Numbered from the stretch's first letter, positions 18,666-27,784 are shown. The stretch is DNA of 64,000 nucleotides from JAXDLW01 sp050998755 (GCA_050998755.1 JBPCPW010000095.1:15193-79192), one strand, 5' to 3'. Notes: generated by a model from the sequence alone, not told the origin. A program made the numbers and translations.

Positions 18666-19982
18666 ATGCCACCTAAAGCAGTCCCGGGCGATGATTCGCC
18701 CCAGTTGAACCCGCCGCTACCGGCCCCCCCTTCCGACGCTCCCCGTGCCGACGCGCCGCTTGCCGACGCGCCGCCTGGGGCATCGGATCCGGCCGCTGCC
18801 GCGCCGGTAGCTTCCTGGCAGCCTCCCGCCTACTCTCCGCCCCCGGCCCGCTCCAGCGCTGTACCGCTTGGCGTCCTGGTCTTCATGCTGGTGATCTCGC
18901 TGATCGCCGGCGGCGCGGGCGGGTACATCGCCGGGTCGCGCGCGCCCCGCCTGGTCAGCGGGCTGGCCGCGCCCACCACCTCTGGAGCTGATGCCTCGGG
19001 ACCGGTGACCACCGACGAGAGCGTGGCCATGGTCGCGGCGGCGAAGCGGGTGGACCCCGCCGTCGTCACCATCACCGCCACCGGGGGCACGCAGTCGCCG
19101 CTCGCCGCCCAGGGCTCACCCGCGCCGCAGTCAACGGCGCTGGGCACTGGGATCATCTTCGACAGCGACGGGCACATCCTGACCAACGACCACGTGATTG
19201 CCGGGAGCACGCAGTTCACGGTGCTGTTCGCGACCGCCAAGCACCCGGTGACCGCGCGTCTGCTGGGCCACGACGCGCTCAACGACCTGGCAGTCCTCAA
19301 GGTGGACGGCCAGGTGCCGGGAATAGCCCAGTTCGGGGCTTCCCGGGATCTGCAGCCAGGGCAACGGGTGTTGGCCATCGGGAGCGCTCTCGGCGACTTC
19401 AAGAACACCGTCACCTCCGGCATCATCTCGGCCCTCCATCGCACCCTCGCGGGCCAGTCGGAGATGGACGACATGATCCAGACGGACGCCGCCATCAACC
19501 ACGGCAACAGTGGCGGCCCACTGATCAACCTGGCCGGGCAGGTGGTGGGAATCAATACCGCGATCGCCGCCCGCGATCCCAACAGCGGCGACATATCCCA
19601 GGGCATAGGCTTCGCCATCCCCAGCGACCGCGCGCGCGACGTTGCGCAACAGCTGTTGCTCCATGGGTCCCTGTCGCACCCCTACCTGGGTATCACCTAC
19701 CAGGGCATCGATTCCCAGTTGCAGGCCGCCAACTCGCTCCCCGTGGACCATGGCGCGCTGGTATCTGGGATTAAGGCCGGCTCGCCGTCGGACCAGGGCG
19801 GCATCAAGAAGGGTGACATCATCACCGCCATCGACGGCCAGGACATCGACCAGGACAACACGCTGTTCGCGGTGCTCTCGAAGCACAAGGTCGGCGACAA
19901 GGTCAAACTCTCGATCCTTCGCAACGGCAGCAAGCAGTCGGCCGAGGTCACGCTGGGACAACGGCCCGAGAACCTGCACTAG
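18666..19982 (+). CDS. HtrA/DegP-type membrane-anchored serine protease with PDZ domain
   Basis: 438 residues. A Pro/Ala-rich cytoplasmic N-terminus (about 1-60) is followed by one TM segment (LGVLVFMLVISLIAGGAGGY), a trypsin-like domain with catalytic triad His176 (TNDHV), Asp207 (NDLAVL) and Ser282 (GNSGGPL), and one PDZ domain (about 340-430). Such proteases degrade or refold damaged envelope proteins. The ATG start has AGGGAG 5 nt upstream. A perfect palindrome GATACGTATC lies at about 18638-18647 in the promoter region. A two-component system follows 12 nt after the stop, suggesting an envelope-stress operon. Confidence 0.93.
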   Translation: MPPKAVPGDDSPQLNPPLPAPPSDAPRADAPLADAPPGASDPAAAAPVASWQPPAYSPPPARSSAVPLGVLVFMLVISLIAGGAGGYIAGSRAPRLVSGLAAPTTSGADASGPVTTDESVAMVAAAKRVDPAVVTITATGGTQSPLAAQGSPAPQSTALGTGIIFDSDGHILTNDHVIAGSTQFTVLFATAKHPVTARLLGHDALNDLAVLKVDGQVPGIAQFGASRDLQPGQRVLAIGSALGDFKNTVTSGIISALHRTLAGQSEMDDMIQTDAAINHGNSGGPLINLAGQVVGINTAIAARDPNSGDISQGIGFAIPSDRARDVAQQLLLHGSLSHPYLGITYQGIDSQLQAANSLPVDHGALVSGIKAGSPSDQGGIKKGDIITAIDGQDIDQDNTLFAVLSKHKVGDKVKLSILRNGSKQSAEVTLGQRPENLH

Positions 19983-19994
19983 GCGTTCAGACGG

Positions 19995-20669
19995 ATGCGG
20001 CTGCTGATAGTCGAGGACGAGCGAAAACTGGCCAACCTGGTCCAGGAGATGCTCCAGGACGAGAACCACACCGTCGACGTCTCATTTGACGGCGAGGATG
20101 CGCTGCAGTTCGCCGCCACCGGGGAGTACGACGTGATCATCCTCGACCTGATGCTCCCGGGCGTTCCCGGCCTCGAGGTCTGCCGTCGGATCCGTGCCGG
20201 CGGGGACAAGACCCCCATCCTCATGCTCACGGCTCGAACCTCGATCGAGGACCGCGTGGTGGGGCTGGATGCAGGTGCGGACGACTACCTCACCAAACCC
20301 TTTGCCTTTGCCGAGCTGTTGGCACGGGTGAGGGCGCTGGGGCGGCGCGAGGCCCCCGGTGGCGTCGGCAACCGCATGACGGTGGGCGAGATCAGCCTGG
20401 ACCTGAAGACGCGGGAGGTCTGGCGCGGCAAGGACCTGGTCGAATTGACGCCTAAGGAATTCGCGCTCCTGGAGTACTTCATGCGACACCCCAACCAGGT
20501 GCTCAGCGGCCAGCAGATCGCAGACCACGTCTGGAGCTATGAGTTCGACGGCCTGACCAACCGGGTGGCGGTTTACGTTTCCTATCTTCGCCGCAAGCTG
20601 GGCGACGGCTCGGGGCATAACCCGATCCAGACCGTGCACGGCGTCGGGTACCGCCTGGTCAACGTCTGA
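19995..20669 (+). CDS. OmpR/PhoB-family response regulator
   Basis: 224 residues: receiver domain with the acidic pocket (VEDE), phospho-acceptor Asp51 (ILDLMLPG), the Thr switch (LTAR) and Lys (TKPFAF), then a winged-helix DNA-binding domain (LTPKEFALLEYFMRHPNQVLS ... VAVYVSYLRRKLG ... VHGVGYRL). It lies 12 nt after the htrA stop and 3 nt before the kinase gene, so the three are probably cotranscribed. Probable targets are envelope genes, possibly including htrA itself (inference). Confidence 0.95.
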   Translation: MRLLIVEDERKLANLVQEMLQDENHTVDVSFDGEDALQFAATGEYDVIILDLMLPGVPGLEVCRRIRAGGDKTPILMLTARTSIEDRVVGLDAGADDYLTKPFAFAELLARVRALGRREAPGGVGNRMTVGEISLDLKTREVWRGKDLVELTPKEFALLEYFMRHPNQVLSGQQIADHVWSYEFDGLTNRVAVYVSYLRRKLGDGSGHNPIQTVHGVGYRLVNV

Positions 20670-20672
20670 CAG

Positions 20673-21953
20673 ATGCGCCAGCGCGGGCTGTTCGATCGCG
20701 CCCGGCTCCGCCTCGCGGGCTGGTATGTCGTCTTCCTGGGGCTCATCCTCCTGGTCCTTGACGTGGGGGTTTTCCTGATCATGGGCAGCGCCCTCGAGTC
20801 GCGCGTTGACGACGACCTGCAGCGCAAGGCCGGCCAGGCGTCCTCGGCGATCGTCTATGTCGCGGGCGCCAGCGGCATAGACCGCAACGACCTGGCCTCG
20901 GACCCCAGCTGGAACGACGTCTCCCTCTACGCCACCACCGCCAGCGGCTCAGCGCTCACCGGCAGTGCGCCATATGCCTCGGTCCTTCCGGACCGCAGGG
21001 CGCTGGGTGAGGGCCTGGCCGGCCGCGCCGGCTTCACCACGGTGATCCGGTCGGGGGAGCCCTTCATCGTCTACACGCGGCCGGTGTACCGGACTCGGGT
21101 GGCGGGGTCGGCAAGCATCGGGGCGGTGGTCCAGGTGGCCCGCTCGGCGCGCACCCTGGTCGATGCCAGCACCAGCCTTGTCTCACTGCTGCTCGGCGCG
21201 ACGCTGGTCGCACTGGTCCTGGCATTTGTCGCCGGGCTCTGGCTGGCGGACAAGGCCCTGGAGCCCATCCGCGTCAACCTGCTCAACCAGAAGGACTTTG
21301 TGTCCGATGCCTCTCATGAGCTGCGCACCCCGATCACCGTCATCCGCGCGGCGGCGGAATCGATCCTGCGCCCCAAGGAGAGTGCCTCGCCGAGACTGCA
21401 GCGGCTGGCGCAGGACATCGTCAGCGAGACCGTCCAGCTGGCGAAGATGGTCGAGAACCTCTCCACGCTGGCGCAGGCCGACTCGCGCGTCAGGCTGCGC
21501 CGCGACCCTATCGAGGTCGCCGCGCTGCTCAGTGAGGTCGCGGCGTCGGGCAACCTGCTGGCCGCGGCGCGCGGCGCGGAACTCGAGGTCGAGCTTGATG
21601 CCGATGGGGTGGTGCGGGGAGACGATGTCCGTCTCCGGCAGTTGGTGGCGATCCTGGTGGACAACGCCACGCGCTTCTCGCCCCCGGGAGAGCCCGTCCT
21701 CCTGCACGCGATAACCGCCGAAGGGCGTCTCCGCATAACGGTCTCCGACAGCGGGCCGGGAATTGCCGAGGCCGAGCTGCCACGGATTTTCAACCGCTTC
21801 TACCGCGGCGCGGACCAGCGCCAGAACGAGGGCAGCGGCCTCGGGCTGGCGATCGCCCGCTGGATCGTCCAGGAGCACTCCGGCACCATCGCTGTGCGTA
21901 GCCAGGTGGGGGCTGGGACGGAGTTCACCGTGGACCTGCCCCTGGCGCCGTAG
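20673..21953 (+). CDS. Sensor histidine kinase, partner of the OmpR-family regulator
   Basis: 426 residues. TM1 (about 15-38), an extracytoplasmic loop of about 115 residues, TM2 (about 170-195), a HAMP-like linker, HisKA with phospho-acceptor His215 (SDASHELRTPI) and HATPase with NATRFSP, DSGPGIAEAE, FNRFYRG and GSGLGLAIA. It is the cognate kinase of the preceding regulator by position. The start ATG is 3 nt after the upstream stop. Confidence 0.94.
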   Translation: MRQRGLFDRARLRLAGWYVVFLGLILLVLDVGVFLIMGSALESRVDDDLQRKAGQASSAIVYVAGASGIDRNDLASDPSWNDVSLYATTASGSALTGSAPYASVLPDRRALGEGLAGRAGFTTVIRSGEPFIVYTRPVYRTRVAGSASIGAVVQVARSARTLVDASTSLVSLLLGATLVALVLAFVAGLWLADKALEPIRVNLLNQKDFVSDASHELRTPITVIRAAAESILRPKESASPRLQRLAQDIVSETVQLAKMVENLSTLAQADSRVRLRRDPIEVAALLSEVAASGNLLAAARGAELEVELDADGVVRGDDVRLRQLVAILVDNATRFSPPGEPVLLHAITAEGRLRITVSDSGPGIAEAELPRIFNRFYRGADQRQNEGSGLGLAIARWIVQEHSGTIAVRSQVGAGTEFTVDLPLAP

Positions 21954-21971
21954 TCGGCCGGCGGCGCAGGG

Positions 21972-21977
21972 TAAAAT
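21972..21977 (+). promoter_or_regulatory. -10 element TAAAAT of tRNA-Leu
   Basis: TAAAAT lies 10 nt before the mature tRNA 5' end. No clear -35 is seen. Confidence 0.5.
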
Positions 21978-21987
21978 CGGGCCTCCC

Positions 21988-22074
21988 GCCGAGGTGGTGA
22001 AATAGGTAGACACGCCAGCTTGAGGGGCTGGTGGCCGCAAGGCCGTATGGGTTCAAGTCCCTTCCTCGGCACCA
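21988..22074 (+). tRNA. tRNA-Leu (GAG)
   Basis: A class II tRNA of 87 nt with long variable arm. Acceptor GCCGAGG/CCTCGGC, anticodon stem CCAGC/GCTGG with loop TTGAGGG (GAG), T-arm GGTTCAAGTCC, and CCA encoded (22072-22074). It reads CUC/CUU codons. Confidence 0.97.
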
Positions 22075-22141
22075 ATTAACCCTTGCCATCGAATTCAACC
22101 CGCCTCGGCCGGGCCCGGGCGGCCCCGCCCAGGAGGTAGCC

Positions 22142-23878
22142 GTGGACCGCACCCAGACGATCGCCGGGGCTGAGTACGCCGTCGCCTTCCACCGCGCCGA
22201 GATTGCCGAGCACCAGCGCAAGCGATCCGCCGACGAACGATTTCCCTTCAACACCGGGCGGCTGGCCGCCAAAGCCCTCAGTCGCCTTGGGGTCAAGCAC
22301 CTGTTCACCCTCAGCGGTGGGCACCTCTTCCCGCTGTTTGATGGTTGCGTGGAGCAGGGCATCCACATCGTCGACCACCGCCACGAGGAGGCGGCGACGC
22401 ATGCCGCCGAGGCCTATGCCAAGTTCACCCGCCAGCCCGGCGTCGCCGCGGTGACCGCGGGGCCCGGGGTTACCAACGCTGTCTCTTCGATCGCCGCTGC
22501 GCGCTTCAACCGCAGCCCGATGGTGGTCATCGGAGGGCGCGCCCCGGAGTACCGCTGGGGGTCCGGCAGCCTCCAGGAGTACGACCACGTCCCGGTGGTG
22601 GCCCCCATCACCAAGTCTGCGCGGACGCTTCACGACGGCACGCGCGCCCATGTTGCCCTGTTCGATGCCTGGCAGGAGTCGATGCGCGGCGCGCCCGGGC
22701 CGACCTTTATCGACATCCCCCTGGATACCTTTGTCTCAGGGGTCGAGGACTCTGAGGTGGAGTGGCCCGAGATCGCAGCCGAGGTCTTGGAGGTGGACGC
22801 CGATGCCGTTGCCCGCGCCGCCGACATCCTCAACAGTGCCGAGCGGCCGCTGATCATGGCCGGCACCGGCGCCTACTGGCACCACGGCGAGGCACCGCTG
22901 CGCGAACTGGCCAGGAAGGGCGCGATCCCGGTTTTCATGAATGGCCTCGGACGCGGCCTGCTGGCGGCGGATGACCCGAACGCTTTCAGCCGCAGCCGCA
23001 GCGCGGGCCTGGGCGGTGCGGACGTCGTGATCGTCATCGGCACCCCTCTCGACTTCCGTCTCAATTTCGGCCAGTCACCACCATTCGCCGCGGGTGCCAG
23101 GTTGATTCGCATCGATGCCCTGGCATCGGATCTGAACCGCAACCGCGACGACGACGCCGGCGTGGCCGGGAACATCGGTGCTGCCCTGGCGGCGCTCGTC
23201 GAGCGCGTTGACGGGTCCGCGAACCGCGCTTCGCGGGAGGTTTTCATGGCAGGCCTGCGGGACAGGGAGAGGGCCTCTGAGGAGAAGGATCGCGCCCTGC
23301 TGGAGTCCGACTCCGAGCCCATCCACCCCCTGCGCATCTACGGCGAGCTCGGCAAGCGCCTCGACCGCGACGCCGTGGTGATTGGGGACGGCGGCGATTT
23401 CATCAGTTATGCCGGCAAGTACATTGCAACCTACGAACCGGGCCACTTCATCGATCCCGGTCCCTTCGGTGGGCTGGGCATGGGGACCCCGTCGGCGATC
23501 GCGGCCCGCCTCGCGCACCCGGACCAGCAGGTGCTCCTACTCCTGGGGGATGGCGCTGCTGGGTTCTCGCTGATGGAGTTCGACACCATGGTCCGCCACC
23601 GGTTGCCGGTCGTCGCGGTGATCGGCAACAACAGCGCCTGGGGACTTGAGAAGCATCCCATGGAGATGATGTATGGCTGGTCGGTGGCCGCGGAGTTGAA
23701 CCCCAACGCCCGCTACGATCAGGTGGTCGTTGCCCTCGGCGGGCATGGCGAATACGTTACCCGGCCGGGGGAGATCGGCCCGGCCATCGACCGTGCCTTT
23801 GCGTCGGGGCAGCCGGCCCTGGTCAACGTGGCATGTGACCCGTCAGTGGCCTACCCGCGGAGCACCAACCTGGCATGA
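22142..23878 (+). CDS. ThDP-dependent enzyme, IlvG-like (acetolactate synthase / 2-hydroxyacyl-CoA lyase superfamily)
   Basis: 578 residues, three-domain ThDP enzyme. The catalytic Glu is in HRHEEAATHAAEAYAK (N-terminal PYR domain). The ThDP/Mg2+ site is GDGAAGFS...NN in the C-terminal PP domain (LLLGDGAAGF; VIGNNSAWGLEKHPMEM). It closely resembles mycobacterial IlvG (Rv1820), as I recall that sequence, including SGGHLFPLFDG and the C-terminal DPSVAYPRSTNLA. The true substrate of that group is not settled. Start GTG 22142 has AGGAGG just upstream (22131-22136). It overlaps a FlK-like thioesterase gene by ATGA, which hints at an acyl-CoA substrate rather than branched-chain amino acid synthesis. 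Confidence 0.88.
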   Translation: MDRTQTIAGAEYAVAFHRAEIAEHQRKRSADERFPFNTGRLAAKALSRLGVKHLFTLSGGHLFPLFDGCVEQGIHIVDHRHEEAATHAAEAYAKFTRQPGVAAVTAGPGVTNAVSSIAAARFNRSPMVVIGGRAPEYRWGSGSLQEYDHVPVVAPITKSARTLHDGTRAHVALFDAWQESMRGAPGPTFIDIPLDTFVSGVEDSEVEWPEIAAEVLEVDADAVARAADILNSAERPLIMAGTGAYWHHGEAPLRELARKGAIPVFMNGLGRGLLAADDPNAFSRSRSAGLGGADVVIVIGTPLDFRLNFGQSPPFAAGARLIRIDALASDLNRNRDDDAGVAGNIGAALAALVERVDGSANRASREVFMAGLRDRERASEEKDRALLESDSEPIHPLRIYGELGKRLDRDAVVIGDGGDFISYAGKYIATYEPGHFIDPGPFGGLGMGTPSAIAARLAHPDQQVLLLLGDGAAGFSLMEFDTMVRHRLPVVAVIGNNSAWGLEKHPMEMMYGWSVAAELNPNARYDQVVVALGGHGEYVTRPGEIGPAIDRAFASGQPALVNVACDPSVAYPRSTNLA

Positions 23879-24321
23879 GGGTCACCCTCGCAGAGAGCGA
23901 CGGGCACCGGTCCGGGCCTGAGGAACTCATTCCTGGCGCGACCTTCGAGTTGACCAGGTCGGTCACCGAGGAGATGTCGGCACGCCACCTCGGCAGCGGG
24001 TCGGTGGGGGTGCTGGCGACCCCCGCGATGATCGCCATGATGGAGGGCGCCGCGACCCTCTGCGTGCAGCCGTTTGTCGGCCCGGGCAAGACCACGGTTG
24101 GCTACATCGTCAACATTCGCCACCTGGCCCCGACCGCCATCGGGGGCGAGGCGATGGCGCGGGCGTCGGTCACCGCCGTGGATGGCAAGCGGATCACTTT
24201 CAACGTTCAGTGCTTCGAGGGCGACAAGAAGGTGGGCGACGGCGAGCACGTGCGGGTGGTCATCGAGAGCGGCGCGTTCCTGGACGGAGCGACCGGGGGC
24301 GCGTCAGCCGGGAGTATGTGA
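23875..24321 (+). CDS. Hotdog-fold thioesterase, FlK-like
   Basis: 148 residues. The fold and residues match fluoroacetyl-CoA thioesterase-type proteins: the catalytic Thr in VLATPAMIAMMEGAA, the Glu in the same helix (MMEGAA) and the His in NIRHLAPTAIG. It probably hydrolyses a short acyl-CoA. Its ATG overlaps the stop of the preceding ThDP-enzyme gene (ATGA), so translation is coupled and the two probably act on the same pathway or clear a toxic side product. Confidence 0.87.
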   Translation: MRVTLAESDGHRSGPEELIPGATFELTRSVTEEMSARHLGSGSVGVLATPAMIAMMEGAATLCVQPFVGPGKTTVGYIVNIRHLAPTAIGGEAMARASVTAVDGKRITFNVQCFEGDKKVGDGEHVRVVIESGAFLDGATGGASAGSM

Positions 24322-24376
24322 GATAGAGGATCCCAGGGGCAGGCTCCCAGGACCCGCGCGGGCCGCGGTTGACGCG

Positions 24377-24919
24377 TTGAGCCGGGCCGTCAGGGCGCGC
24401 TGGGTGCTGGCGGGGCGCGGGAGGTATGTCATCGGTGAGGACTTCATCAGCAACGGCCGGCTCCGGCTTGCTGGCCCGGGGCGGATCCGGGTTGGTGACC
24501 GCTGCAACGCGTGGGCGCGCGCCGAGAGCAACGTGCTCCAGACCTTCGACCCCGCTGCGGTGATCACCATCGGCAATAACGTGCGCCTCAACGGTGCCGG
24601 GCTCCAGGCCGCGGCTCGGATCACCGTTGGGGACGACTGCATTCTGGGTTCCTGCACCATCGTCGACACCGACCACCACCCCGTTGCTGTGGACCGGAGA
24701 CGCTCCGGGCAACCCCCGGCGGCCGCCCCGATCACCATCGGCCGCAACGTCTGGGTCGCGGGCATGGCCGCGGTGCTGAAGGGGGTGACGATTGGCGACG
24801 ACTCGGTGGTGGCATTCGGCGCGGTGGTGGCCTCCGACGTGCCGGCCGGCGTGGTGGTCGCCGGGAACCCGGCGCGCGTGGTCAAGAACCTCTACGAGGA
24901 CGACCCCGCGAGCGGCTGA
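24377..24919 (+). CDS. Left-handed beta-helix (hexapeptide) acyltransferase
   Basis: About 180 residues with repeated hexapeptide units ([IV]-G-x-x-x): ITIGNNVRLN, ITVGDDCILG, ITIGRNVWVAG and VTIGDDSVVAFGAVVASD, ending in VVAGNPARVVKN. This is the maltose/galactoside O-acetyltransferase type. The catalytic His is probably in TDHHPV. The start is uncertain. TTG 24377 and GTG 24404 are the canonical options, both without a Shine-Dalgarno. ATA 24323, 1 nt after the thioesterase stop and 8 nt behind GGGAG, would extend the N-terminus. The acceptor is unknown. Confidence 0.8.
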   Translation: MSRAVRARWVLAGRGRYVIGEDFISNGRLRLAGPGRIRVGDRCNAWARAESNVLQTFDPAAVITIGNNVRLNGAGLQAAARITVGDDCILGSCTIVDTDHHPVAVDRRRSGQPPAAAPITIGRNVWVAGMAAVLKGVTIGDDSVVAFGAVVASDVPAGVVVAGNPARVVKNLYEDDPASG

Positions 24920-24948
24920 AATGCCCTTCGGGCGATTAGGGTTCCTTA

Positions 24949-26064
24949 ATGAACGTGGAGCAGGGAACCAGGGCGCGTAGTGGGTCGGCGGCCGGACGCC
25001 GGCCGTTCTCCTCGATGGAGCCGCACCAGGTGCGCGCGTGGGCGCGGGATCGCAAGCTCCCGGCATACCGCGCCGACCAGCTGCTGGCGCGGTTCTACCG
25101 GTCCGCGGCCACGTCCTTTGCCGAGATCAGCGAGCTCCCCGCGGACCTGCGTGAGGCCCTGGAGTCGGAGTTCGTTTTCAGCGCGGTCGAGGCCGCGCAC
25201 ACCGCGGTTGCCGACAACGGCGCGACCCTCAAGGAGCTCTACCGCCTGCCCGATGGTGAGCTCGTCGAGTGCGTCTGCATGCACTACCGCCGCACCTCCA
25301 TCAGCTCGGAGCGAACCACCCTGTGCCTCAGCACCCAGGTGGGCTGCGCCGTGCGTTGCCCGTTTTGCGCCACCGGTCTCGCCGGCCTGCGGCGCAACAT
25401 GGTGGCGGCGGAGGTCATCGACCAGGTCCTGGCCGTCAACCGGGGCCGCCTGCGCGAGGGCGGCCGTGTCAGCCATCTGGTTTACATGGGCATGGGCGAG
25501 CCGCTGCACAACGTGGATGCGACCCTCACCTCGGTGCGCCGATTCACCGACCCGGCGGCGCTGGGCCTGGGGGTGCGTCGGGTCACCGTCTCGACCTCCG
25601 GGGTGGTGCCCGGGATCGACGAGCTGGCGGCCAAGGGAGGCGGGGTCAACCTCGCCGTGTCACTCCACTCGCCCAACGATCACCTGCGCAACCGGCTCGT
25701 GCCCCTCAACCGCAAGTGGCCGGTGCGCCAGGTCATTGCCGCTGCCCACCGCTACGCCGCGGTGACCCACCGCAGGGTTTCCTACGAGTACGTCATGCTG
25801 GGCGGCGTCAACGACTCCCCCGAGCTTGGGGATGAGCTTGGCGCTCTGCTGCGCGGTCACCTGGCCCACGTCAACCTGATCCCCTACAACGCCATCCCCG
25901 GCGACCCCTTCCAGGGGGCGACGCCCGGCTCCATCGCCGAGTTTCGCCGCCGCGTGCGCGGGCAGGGGGTGGAATGCACCATCCGGGACACGCGGGGAAG
26001 GGACATTGCCGCCGCCTGCGGGCAGCTCAGGGCGGAGGCCGAGGTCGTGCATGGGGCCGTCTGA
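24949..26064 (+). CDS. rlmN: 23S rRNA (adenine2503-C2) methyltransferase RlmN
   Basis: A radical SAM enzyme that methylates A2503 in 23S rRNA and A37 of some tRNAs; 371 residues. The 4Fe-4S motif C-x3-C-x2-C is visible (CAVRCPFC, about residue 131-138), the SAM-binding MGMGEPLHN, and the C-terminal CTIRDTRGRDIAAACGQL that carries the methyl-accepting Cys. The target A2503 lies between the sites of 23S introns 3 and 4. ribD overlaps its 3' end. Confidence 0.96.
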   Translation: MNVEQGTRARSGSAAGRRPFSSMEPHQVRAWARDRKLPAYRADQLLARFYRSAATSFAEISELPADLREALESEFVFSAVEAAHTAVADNGATLKELYRLPDGELVECVCMHYRRTSISSERTTLCLSTQVGCAVRCPFCATGLAGLRRNMVAAEVIDQVLAVNRGRLREGGRVSHLVYMGMGEPLHNVDATLTSVRRFTDPAALGLGVRRVTVSTSGVVPGIDELAAKGGGVNLAVSLHSPNDHLRNRLVPLNRKWPVRQVIAAAHRYAAVTHRRVSYEYVMLGGVNDSPELGDELGALLRGHLAHVNLIPYNAIPGDPFQGATPGSIAEFRRRVRGQGVECTIRDTRGRDIAAACGQLRAEAEVVHGAV

Positions 26065-27148
26065 ACATATGGGCCGCGCCATCCTGCAGGCCGCCCGCGC
26101 CCGGCATTCCACCAGTCCCAACCCGATGGTCGGCGCGGTCATCGTCCGTGACGGCGTGGTCATCGGCGAGGGGCATCACCGCGTCGCCGGCGGGCCTCAC
26201 GCCGAGGTCGCCGCGCTGCGCCAGGCAGGCACCGCCGCCAGCGGCGCGACGATGTACGTGACCATGGAACCGTGTGCCCACCAGGGGCGAACCGGACCAT
26301 GCAGTGACGCCGTCGTCGCGGCCGGGTTGACCCACGTTGTCGTGGCCCACCGCGACCCCTCTCCCGGGGTGAACGGTCGTGGGCTCCGAAGGATGCGCGA
26401 CGCCGGCATCACCGTGGCGGTCGGCGATGGCGAGCACCAGGCGCGCGCGCTCAACCCCGGTTGGCTCAGGGCTGTCGCCGGGAAGCGGCCTTTCCTGGCC
26501 CTCAAGTTCGCCGCCACGCTGGATGGCAAGACCGCCACGCGCACCGCCGATTCGCGCTGGATCACCGGCGAGCTCGCCCGCGCCGAGACGCACAGGCTGC
26601 GCGGTGCCTACGACGCCGTCCTGGTGGGCGCCAACACGGTCATTGCTGATGACCCCCAGCTCAATGTCCGCGCGGCCGGACGCCGGCGCGCCGCGGGCCG
26701 GCAGCCGCTGCGAGTGGTGATCGATGGCCGCCTGCGCACCGACCCGGCAGCCCGCATCCACGATGTGGGTGAGGGTGGCGGCAGCCTGGTGCTCGCCGCG
26801 GAGTTGGCGGCGGCATCCCGGCTGGCCCGCTTCGCCCGTCTTGGGGTGGAGGTTGAGGTGCTCGACACCCCCATGCCGAGCGGCGCGCGCTTGCTGGAGG
26901 CCTTACACCGCCGGGGCATCGGCAGTGTGCTGGTCGAGGGTGGCGGCGACCTCGCCTGGTCGTTTGTCAAGGAGGGGCTGGTGGAGCGCGTTTACGCCTT
27001 CGTTGGCCCCCTGGTCATCGGCGGCAGCACAGCCCCGACCCCAGTGGGCGGTGAGGGCTTCGAGCGCCTGGCACAGGCGCTTCGCCTGGAGATCGTCAGG
27101 GTGCGCAGCCTTGGACCGGACGTGTTGATCGAGGCCGTCGCCGCCTGA
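26051..27148 (+). CDS. ribD: Bifunctional riboflavin deaminase/reductase RibD
   Basis: Second and third steps of riboflavin synthesis from GTP. The N-terminal deaminase has zinc motifs PHAEVAAL and PCAHQGRTGPC; the C-terminal reductase has FAATLDGKTATRTADSRWITG and LVEGGGDLAWSF. About 365 residues, normal length. I take ATG 26051, overlapping rlmN by 14 nt; ATG 26069 is an alternative. No FMN riboswitch fits upstream, since rlmN overlaps directly. Confidence 0.95.
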   Translation: MGPSEHMGRAILQAARARHSTSPNPMVGAVIVRDGVVIGEGHHRVAGGPHAEVAALRQAGTAASGATMYVTMEPCAHQGRTGPCSDAVVAAGLTHVVVAHRDPSPGVNGRGLRRMRDAGITVAVGDGEHQARALNPGWLRAVAGKRPFLALKFAATLDGKTATRTADSRWITGELARAETHRLRGAYDAVLVGANTVIADDPQLNVRAAGRRRAAGRQPLRVVIDGRLRTDPAARIHDVGEGGGSLVLAAELAAASRLARFARLGVEVEVLDTPMPSGARLLEALHRRGIGSVLVEGGGDLAWSFVKEGLVERVYAFVGPLVIGGSTAPTPVGGEGFERLAQALRLEIVRVRSLGPDVLIEAVAA

Positions 27149-27784
27149 ATGTTCAGCGGAATCGTCGCCGAGGTAGGCACGGTGGAGCTGGTGGAGCCCG
27201 GCCGGATTCGGGTTCGCGGCGCCCAGGCCCTGCGGCGGACCTCGGTCGGCGGCAGCGTGGCGGTCAACGGCGTCTGCCTCACCGCCTCGCGGCTGGAGGA
27301 TGGCTGCTTCGAGGCCGACGTCATGCCGGAGACCTTTCGCCGGACATCGCTGGCCAAGCTCCAGGCCGGGTCGCGCGTCAACCTTGAGCCGGCGCTGGCG
27401 TACGGGGAAGAGGTCGGTGGACACCTCGTCCAGGGCCACGTCGACGGCACCGGGGAGGTGGTCCGGACCAAGGACGAAGGCAACGCCCGCTGGCTGGACA
27501 TCAGGGTGCCGGACGATCTCCTGCGCTACTGCGTGGCCAAGGGCAGCCTGGCCATCGACGGCACCAGTCTTACGATTGTCACAGTCGAATCCGGCGTGGT
27601 GGCGGTCAGCCTGATCCCCCACACGCTCGGATCGACCATCGCCTCCGCGTACCGGCCTGGTTCGGTGGTCAACCTGGAGGTCGACATCCTGGCCAGGTAC
27701 GTGGCCAATTTCCTGGCCTCCGCGGAGGTCGACAACCCGGGACCGACCGGACACCCCGGCGGCCACCCAACCCCAGGTGAATAG
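27149..27784 (+). CDS. ribE: Riboflavin synthase alpha subunit
   Basis: Dismutates two lumazine molecules to riboflavin. 211 residues in two repeated lumazine-binding halves: MFSGIVAEVGTV...VNGVCLTA and HLVQGHVDGTGEV...IDGTSLTIV. ATG follows the ribD stop with no gap. Confidence 0.96.
   Translation: MFSGIVAEVGTVELVEPGRIRVRGAQALRRTSVGGSVAVNGVCLTASRLEDGCFEADVMPETFRRTSLAKLQAGSRVNLEPALAYGEEVGGHLVQGHVDGTGEVVRTKDEGNARWLDIRVPDDLLRYCVAKGSLAIDGTSLTIVTVESGVVAVSLIPHTLGSTIASAYRPGSVVNLEVDILARYVANFLASAEVDNPGPTGHPGGHPTPGE

Noticed and set aside
24920..26050. An FMN riboswitch controlling the rib operon
   Set aside because: rlmN overlaps ribD, and the short gap before rlmN has no room for or trace of an RFN element.
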